8,283 bases of DNA, from positions 1 through 8,283 of the forward strand of contig CAMENQ010000089.1 in assembly GCA_945928585.1 (NCBI GenBank), in the 5' to 3' direction. Shown piece after piece: positions 4,916-8,283 of this stretch. The notes below the pieces were generated by a model that was not told the origin of the DNA, made no database searches, and saw only the letters and a list, made by a program, of their open reading frames with translations. The translations under genes were made by a program, and so were the position numbers. This DNA is from an uncultured Roseburia sp. GTDB lineage: Bacteria; Bacillota; Clostridia; Lachnospirales; Lachnospiraceae. Numbering within the stretch: the first letter of the stretch is position 1; every line of letters begins with the position of its first letter.

Positions 4916-4951
4916 AATGATTTCCTATTTTACTATAAAGGAGTGTCGAAT

Positions 4952-5677
4952 ATGACAGAAAACAAAAAACTTATCAGACTTATTTTTATGGCAATGATGA
5001 TTGCTATCGGTGTTGTTATCTCACCTATTTTACGTGTGGAGGGTATGTGTCCCATGGCACACCTTATAAATGTAACATGCGCTGTATTTATGGGTCCTTT
5101 TCCTGCATTTATATGTGCCACACTTATCGGTATCATCAGAATGATTTTTATGGGAATACCTCCCCTTGCCCTGACCGGTGCCGTATTCGGAGCATTTTTC
5201 TCAGGACTGTTTTACCGACTTTCAAAGGGTAAAATTCTCTTTGCAGTATTAGGTGAAATATTTGGAACAGGAATCATAGGTGCTATCGTTTCATACCCTG
5301 TTATGACATATATATGGGGACGTGACGGACTTACATGGTTCTTCTATGTACCTTCATTTGTTGCAGGTACACTTATCGGCGGAAGTATTGCATTTATACT
5401 GCTTAAGCAGCTTAATAAAATCGGGCAGCTTAATAAAATCCAAAAGCTTTTAGGCTCCAAAGTATACGAAAGTGCCAATGACGTGGCAAAGGATGCCTTA
5501 GCCATAGCGTTTGTTGCTCCTATTGCCTATCTTGTAATCCTTGTAATAGAAAATAACCTGATTAAAAGTGATGCTGCATTTATACCTTATATAAAGATAA
5601 TTGCCGTTATTGCCATACTTGTTTTTGCACTTATATATTTTATTGTAAAATCGGCAAAAAATAAATCTGCCGAATAA
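4952..5677 (+). CDS. thiW: Thiazole-specific ECF transporter S-component ThiW with C-terminal extension
   Basis: ThiW is the substrate-binding membrane subunit of an energy-coupling-factor importer, thought to take up the hydroxyethylthiazole moiety of thiamin with a shared ECF module encoded elsewhere. The ATG at 4952 is chosen because AAAGGAG (4937-4943) lies eight bases before it; a frame opening further upstream would run through the leader terminator. The protein has 241 residues. Residues 1-155 show the family pattern (PMAHLINVTCAVFMGPFPAF, IGIIRMIFMG, PLALTGAVFGAFFSGLFYR) with about six hydrophobic segments. ThiW proteins are usually about 160-170 residues; here about 75 more follow: a linker with a duplicated QLNKIG motif, then two further hydrophobic segments (about 184-200 and 212-233) and a basic tail. 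The next gene, thiM, acts on the imported compound, which supports the call. Confidence 0.88.
   Translation: MTENKKLIRLIFMAMMIAIGVVISPILRVEGMCPMAHLINVTCAVFMGPFPAFICATLIGIIRMIFMGIPPLALTGAVFGAFFSGLFYRLSKGKILFAVLGEIFGTGIIGAIVSYPVMTYIWGRDGLTWFFYVPSFVAGTLIGGSIAFILLKQLNKIGQLNKIQKLLGSKVYESANDVAKDALAIAFVAPIAYLVILVIENNLIKSDAAFIPYIKIIAVIAILVFALIYFIVKSAKNKSAE
5408..5443 (+). repeat. 18-bp tandem duplication inside thiW
   Basis: CAGCTTAATAAAATC occurs at 5408-5422 and 5426-5440, an 18-base period. It encodes QLNKIG then QLNKIQ, between the family core and the extra C-terminal helices. It keeps the frame and looks recent because the 15 bases are identical. Confidence 0.85.
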
Positions 5678-5699
5678 CTTTTTTAAATGTTTTAGTGCA

Positions 5700-5774
5700 T
5701 TAAAATAATTTCATTATGTTAAAATAACTTATTATGTTAAAATAATTTCATCACGTTAAAATAATTTAAGCGCG
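5700..5774. repeat. Four tandem copies of an 18-19-bp A/T-rich unit between thiW and thiM
   Basis: Units starting TTAAAATAA lie at 5700-5718, 5719-5736, 5737-5755 and 5756-5774, ending TTCATTATG, CTTATTATG, TTCATCACG and TTTAAGCGCG-like. They are followed at once by a partly inverted copy (5771-5788). No gene is present here; the next ribosome site is at 5823. Confidence 0.8.
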
Positions 5775-5788
5775 ATGAAATTATTTTT
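5739..5788 (+). terminator. Long intra-operon hairpin with T tail (partial terminator)
   Basis: The third repeat unit, AAAATAATTTCATCACG (5739-5755), pairs with CGCGATGAAATTATTTT (5771-5787): 17 positions with one A-C mismatch and a 15-base loop, ending in five T. It is A/T-rich and so of moderate strength. It could lower thiM expression relative to thiW or protect the thiW end of the mRNA. An independent thiM promoter was not seen. Confidence 0.45.
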
Positions 5789-5834
5789 AATGTTAAGCTG
5801 TTATTACATTCTATCGAAAGCGAAAGGAGCAGTT

Positions 5835-6776
5835 ATGTCAGAAAATAATTATACTGAACTATATAGTGATTTTTTAAATAACTTTGATACTGCCTTAAAA
5901 AATATAAAAGCAACAGGACCGCTTATCCACTGCATTACTAATCCCATATCTATCAATGACTGTGCCAATGCAGTCCTTGCGCTTGGCGGAAGACCTATTA
6001 TGGCAGAGCACCCTATGGAGGTTAAAAAGATTACTGAAAGTGCATCTGCCCTATGTCTTAACATAGCCAATATAACAGATGCCAGAATGGAATCAATAAA
6101 AATTTCCGCAAAGGCTGCTTATGGCATGCATATTCCTTTCATACTTGATGTAGTTGGCATAAATTGCAGTGACCTTAGATATAAATATGTATACAATCTT
6201 CTTGAAAGCGTAAACCCTACTGTTATTAAAGGTAATCTGGCAGAAATAAAAAAGCTGGCACATACTAAGGCAGACTATATCGGAATTGACTCTACAGAAA
6301 AGCTTGAAACTGAAGATGACATTTTTGCCGCAGCAGAGGTTGTAAAAAAGCTTGCTCTCGATATTAACAGTATTATAACAGCCACCGGTAAAGCTGATAT
6401 TATTTCAGACGGATTTACCACTGCCATAATAAGCAATGGCTCTGAATTTCTTCCCCAAATTACAGGTACAGGCTGTATGCTGAATGTAATTACAGGCACT
6501 ATGCTTGCTGCTAATTTATCTGACTACAGTCCACAGAAGAAAGCCACATTATCAAATAAAGTTTCCGGCACTACAGCTGCTTTTCTCAGTGCCAATATGC
6601 TAAAAGTAATACTCGGAACTGCTATTCTTGGAATATGCGGTGAAATCGCAGAGCAAAAAAGCTTCACAGATGATTTATTCTCCGGTCTCGGGACTTTTCA
6701 TATAAATTTATTAAATGCATTGTCTACATTTTCTGAAAATGATATAAAAGAAAAAGTACAGCTTAGATTTCTCTAG
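5835..6776 (+). CDS. thiM: Hydroxyethylthiazole kinase ThiM
   Basis: ThiM phosphorylates 4-methyl-5-(2-hydroxyethyl)thiazole with ATP, giving the phosphate that is joined to the pyrimidine half to make thiamin phosphate. It is a cytosolic ribokinase-fold enzyme. The 313 residues show the family landmarks: HCITNPISINDCANAVLALG with RPIMAEHP (32-60), FILDVVGINCS (102-112, the clostridial version of DPVGAG), VIKGNLAEI (130-138), ITATGKADIISDG (181-193) and ITGTGC (209-214) with the conserved Cys214 in the GTGC anion hole. Near the end, ICGEIAE and GLGTFHINLLNAL match the last helices. Start: AAAGGAG at 5823-5829, five bases before ATG 5835; an upstream ATG at 5775 lies inside the hairpin and lacks a ribosome site. 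It is somewhat longer than the usual 260-275 residues, mainly at both ends. No thiE or thiD follows. Confidence 0.93.
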   Translation: MSENNYTELYSDFLNNFDTALKNIKATGPLIHCITNPISINDCANAVLALGGRPIMAEHPMEVKKITESASALCLNIANITDARMESIKISAKAAYGMHIPFILDVVGINCSDLRYKYVYNLLESVNPTVIKGNLAEIKKLAHTKADYIGIDSTEKLETEDDIFAAAEVVKKLALDINSIITATGKADIISDGFTTAIISNGSEFLPQITGTGCMLNVITGTMLAANLSDYSPQKKATLSNKVSGTTAAFLSANMLKVILGTAILGICGEIAEQKSFTDDLFSGLGTFHINLLNALSTFSENDIKEKVQLRFL

Positions 6777-6789
6777 GCTGTACTTTTTT
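6751..6789. terminator. Bidirectional terminator between thiM and the convergent amylase gene
   Basis: AAAAAGTACAGCTTAG (6751-6766) pairs with CTAGGCTGTACTTTTT (6773-6788), 16 pairs with one G-U and a six-base loop, followed by T. The stem includes the last thiM codons and its TAG stop. On the minus strand it is followed by CTTTTATAT, so it should also stop transcripts from the amylase gene. Nothing else is seen in 6790-6872. Confidence 0.85.
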
Positions 6790-6872
6790 ACATTAGGATT
6801 GAAATATCTCAAGTTATTACGTTACATCCTGCCAATCCATAGGAAACATACATTTCTGAGCGTCTTAATTTT

Positions 6873-8183
6873 TTATTCGCATTTCCAATAAGCAACACTA
6901 TATGGCATTAATTCGCTGCCACCGCCAAAGTCATGGTCCTTTCCTGTAAGCAAATCTACTGCCCTGCCGCATCCGGCATCAAAGTGAGCCACATAAGGGC
7001 TGTCAGAGGCATTTATTGCTACTATTATTCTTTCTCCTTCATATTCTCTTTTGAATACATATTGATGGTTAGTAAGCACCAGCATAGTGTAATCACCATA
7101 TTGCAGTGCTTTTTCTTTCGCTGCTGCATTTGCGCAGGCGGCAACTTTCTCTGTAAGCTCATTCCATTCCGGTGCATCATATGATTTTCGTATATCATTG
7201 TCGCTGCCATTAGCCTTTACACCCTCTGCACCCCATTCGCTTCCGTAATAAATACATGGAATACCCGGCATAGCACACATAAGTCCGAATATTAGCGGCA
7301 AGTGTTTCTTTTCAGTCAGTGTGGATGCAATTCTGTTTACATCATGATTGTCAACAAATGTAAGTAAATGCTTTCCTGTATACAGACACCACTGTTCATT
7401 GCCAAACTGTCTTTGTATACTGTGGGCTATCTCAAACATATTCATAGAATTAAAGCTTGAATAAAGCCCTTTATAACATTCATAATTTGTAGCCGAATGA
7501 AGCATTTCATCATTCACAATGGTATTATAATCACCGTGAAGCATTTCACCTAACAGGAAGAAATCCTCCTTTAAGTCCTTTGAGAACGCTCTCAGTCTTC
7601 TCATAAAATCCTTATCCAAAAGATAAGCTACATCAAGTCTGAGTCCGTCTATGTCAAACTCCTCTACCCAGCCCCTTATGCTGTCAAACAGATAATTAAC
7701 AACATTATCATTTTTCAGGTTTAATTTTACAAGATTATAATATCCTTCCCAGCCTTCGTACCAGAAACCGTCATTATAGCTGCTGTTTCCGTCAAAATTT
7801 ATATTAAACCAGTCCTTATACTGACTTTCCCATTTCTTTTCCTGTACATCCTTAAATGCAAAAAATCCTCTGCCTACGTGATTAAATACTCCATCTATTA
7901 CTACTCTTATGCCCTCATCATGCAAAGCCTTTACAACATCGGCAAAATCCTGATTTATACCAAGTCTTGGGTCAATTTTTCTGTAATCCTTTGTATCATA
8001 TCCATGAAATTCGCTGTCAAATACAGGTGAAAAATATACTGCATTTATTCCAAGCTTCTTCATATGGGGAATCCATTCCTTCACCTTTCCTATTCTTGAT
8101 ACAACAACATCATCATTATCATATAATGCGTCGCAAAATCCTAACGGGTATATTTGATAAAACACTGCCTCATCGTACCACAT
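6873..8183 (-). CDS. Cytoplasmic GH13 alpha-amylase-family glycoside hydrolase
   Basis: The 436-residue protein has the complete catalytic set of GH13. Region I is DGVFNH (97-102), region II GLRLDVAYL with the nucleophile Asp184, region III LLGEMLHGD with the acid/base Glu213, and region IV FVDNHDVNR with the transition-state Asp281. GYDTKDY (61-67) and MPGIPCIYYGSEWGAEG (305-321) are further family signatures. Residues 1-350 form the TIM barrel; 365-436 is the beta-sandwich domain C. It starts MWYDEAVFYQIYPL without a signal peptide, so it acts inside the cell, probably on maltodextrins taken up from starch. Whether it is an alpha-amylase, maltogenic enzyme or neopullulanase cannot be read from the sequence; the N-terminal domain typical of neopullulanases is absent. 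The start has AAAGGAG at 8190-8196, six bases upstream. No clear promoter is seen in 8197-8283. Confidence 0.92.
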   Translation of the reverse strand: MWYDEAVFYQIYPLGFCDALYDNDDVVVSRIGKVKEWIPHMKKLGINAVYFSPVFDSEFHGYDTKDYRKIDPRLGINQDFADVVKALHDEGIRVVIDGVFNHVGRGFFAFKDVQEKKWESQYKDWFNINFDGNSSYNDGFWYEGWEGYYNLVKLNLKNDNVVNYLFDSIRGWVEEFDIDGLRLDVAYLLDKDFMRRLRAFSKDLKEDFFLLGEMLHGDYNTIVNDEMLHSATNYECYKGLYSSFNSMNMFEIAHSIQRQFGNEQWCLYTGKHLLTFVDNHDVNRIASTLTEKKHLPLIFGLMCAMPGIPCIYYGSEWGAEGVKANGSDNDIRKSYDAPEWNELTEKVAACANAAAKEKALQYGDYTMLVLTNHQYVFKREYEGERIIVAINASDSPYVAHFDAGCGRAVDLLTGKDHDFGGGSELMPYSVAYWKCE

Positions 8184-8243
8184 ATTATTCTCCTTTCCAA
8201 CTTTTCCATATTTTTATATAGTACATTAATACTTTTTACTTTG

Positions 8244-8283
8244 CTATTCTTTTTTTGCCATTTCCTCAATTTTTTGTATTATG
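8244..8283 (-). CDS. Possible 3' end of a further minus-strand gene
   Basis: The frame entering at the right edge reads IIQKIEEMAKKE and stops at TAG 8244-8246. It is hydrophilic and helix-forming like many C-termini, and would end 60 bases before the amylase start, an operon-like spacing. Only 12 codons are visible, so chance is quite possible. Confidence 0.25.
   Translation of the reverse strand, partial: IIQKIEEMAKKE

Noticed and set aside
4823..4951. An earlier thiW start giving 43 extra residues
   Set aside because: It would be translated through the leader terminator, lacks a ribosome site, and the added residues do not belong to the family; ATG 4952 has AAAGGAG at the right distance.
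5700..5774. A short CRISPR-like array
   Set aside because: The units are directly adjacent with no unique spacers, and they are simple A/T-rich tandem copies.
5775..5834. An earlier thiM start giving 20 extra residues
   Set aside because: The ATG is inside the arm of the long hairpin and has no ribosome site; ATG 5835 has AAAGGAG.

Overview
The window looks like part of a low-GC Firmicutes chromosome, most likely a gut Lachnospiraceae (Roseburia/Agathobacter/Butyrivibrio-type). The grounds are the A+T-rich intergenic DNA, strong AGGAGG-type ribosome sites, sigma-A promoters of TTGACA-17-TATAAT type, the clostridial flavour of ThiM, a cell-surface protein ending in a degenerate TGDxSP-type membrane tail, and a GH13 enzyme of the kind common in starch-using gut Clostridia. 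The genus is inference.

Left part (1-3840, all minus strand): a partial HAAS/DUF1700 membrane protein runs off the left edge and has its own promoter. Upstream of it is a stretch of decayed genes: an unrecognised 48-codon tail (586-732), a YibE/F-type membrane protein reduced to its N-terminus joined out of frame to its C-terminus (738-1066), and a large secreted surface protein (1159-3818). The surface protein is broken into three open segments at about 1530 and 2680 and lacks its 5' end, where CehA/McbA-like proteins normally carry a metallohydrolase domain.

Middle (3840-4240): exactly where the surface-protein gene stops being recognisable there is a compact cassette that reads as a type I toxin-antitoxin module. 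A 28-residue holin-like membrane peptide (4022-4108, plus) has a very strong ribosome site and a GNRA-loop terminator. A consensus minus-strand promoter (TTGATT-17-TATAAT) is embedded in that terminator and would drive a roughly 97-nt antisense RNA, ending in its own terminator over the toxin stop codon.

Next comes a minus-strand tRNA-Arg(ACG) with its own consensus promoter and terminator, divergent from a plus-strand thiazole-salvage unit. That unit has a TTGACA-17-TATACT promoter, a leader of about 277 nt with several hairpins and a terminator/antiterminator pair, then thiW (ECF S-component, with an unusual C-terminal extension) and thiM (hydroxyethylthiazole kinase). ThiW would import the thiazole moiety and ThiM would phosphorylate it for thiamin synthesis. 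I could not find a canonical TPP riboswitch in the leader. Between the two genes lies an A/T-rich tandem repeat that forms a long hairpin.

Right part (6751-8283): thiM and a convergent cytoplasmic GH13 alpha-amylase-family gene share one long bidirectional terminator. The last 40 bases may hold the end of another minus-strand gene. The most interesting items are the toxin/antisense-RNA module and the unassigned structured leader of thiWM.
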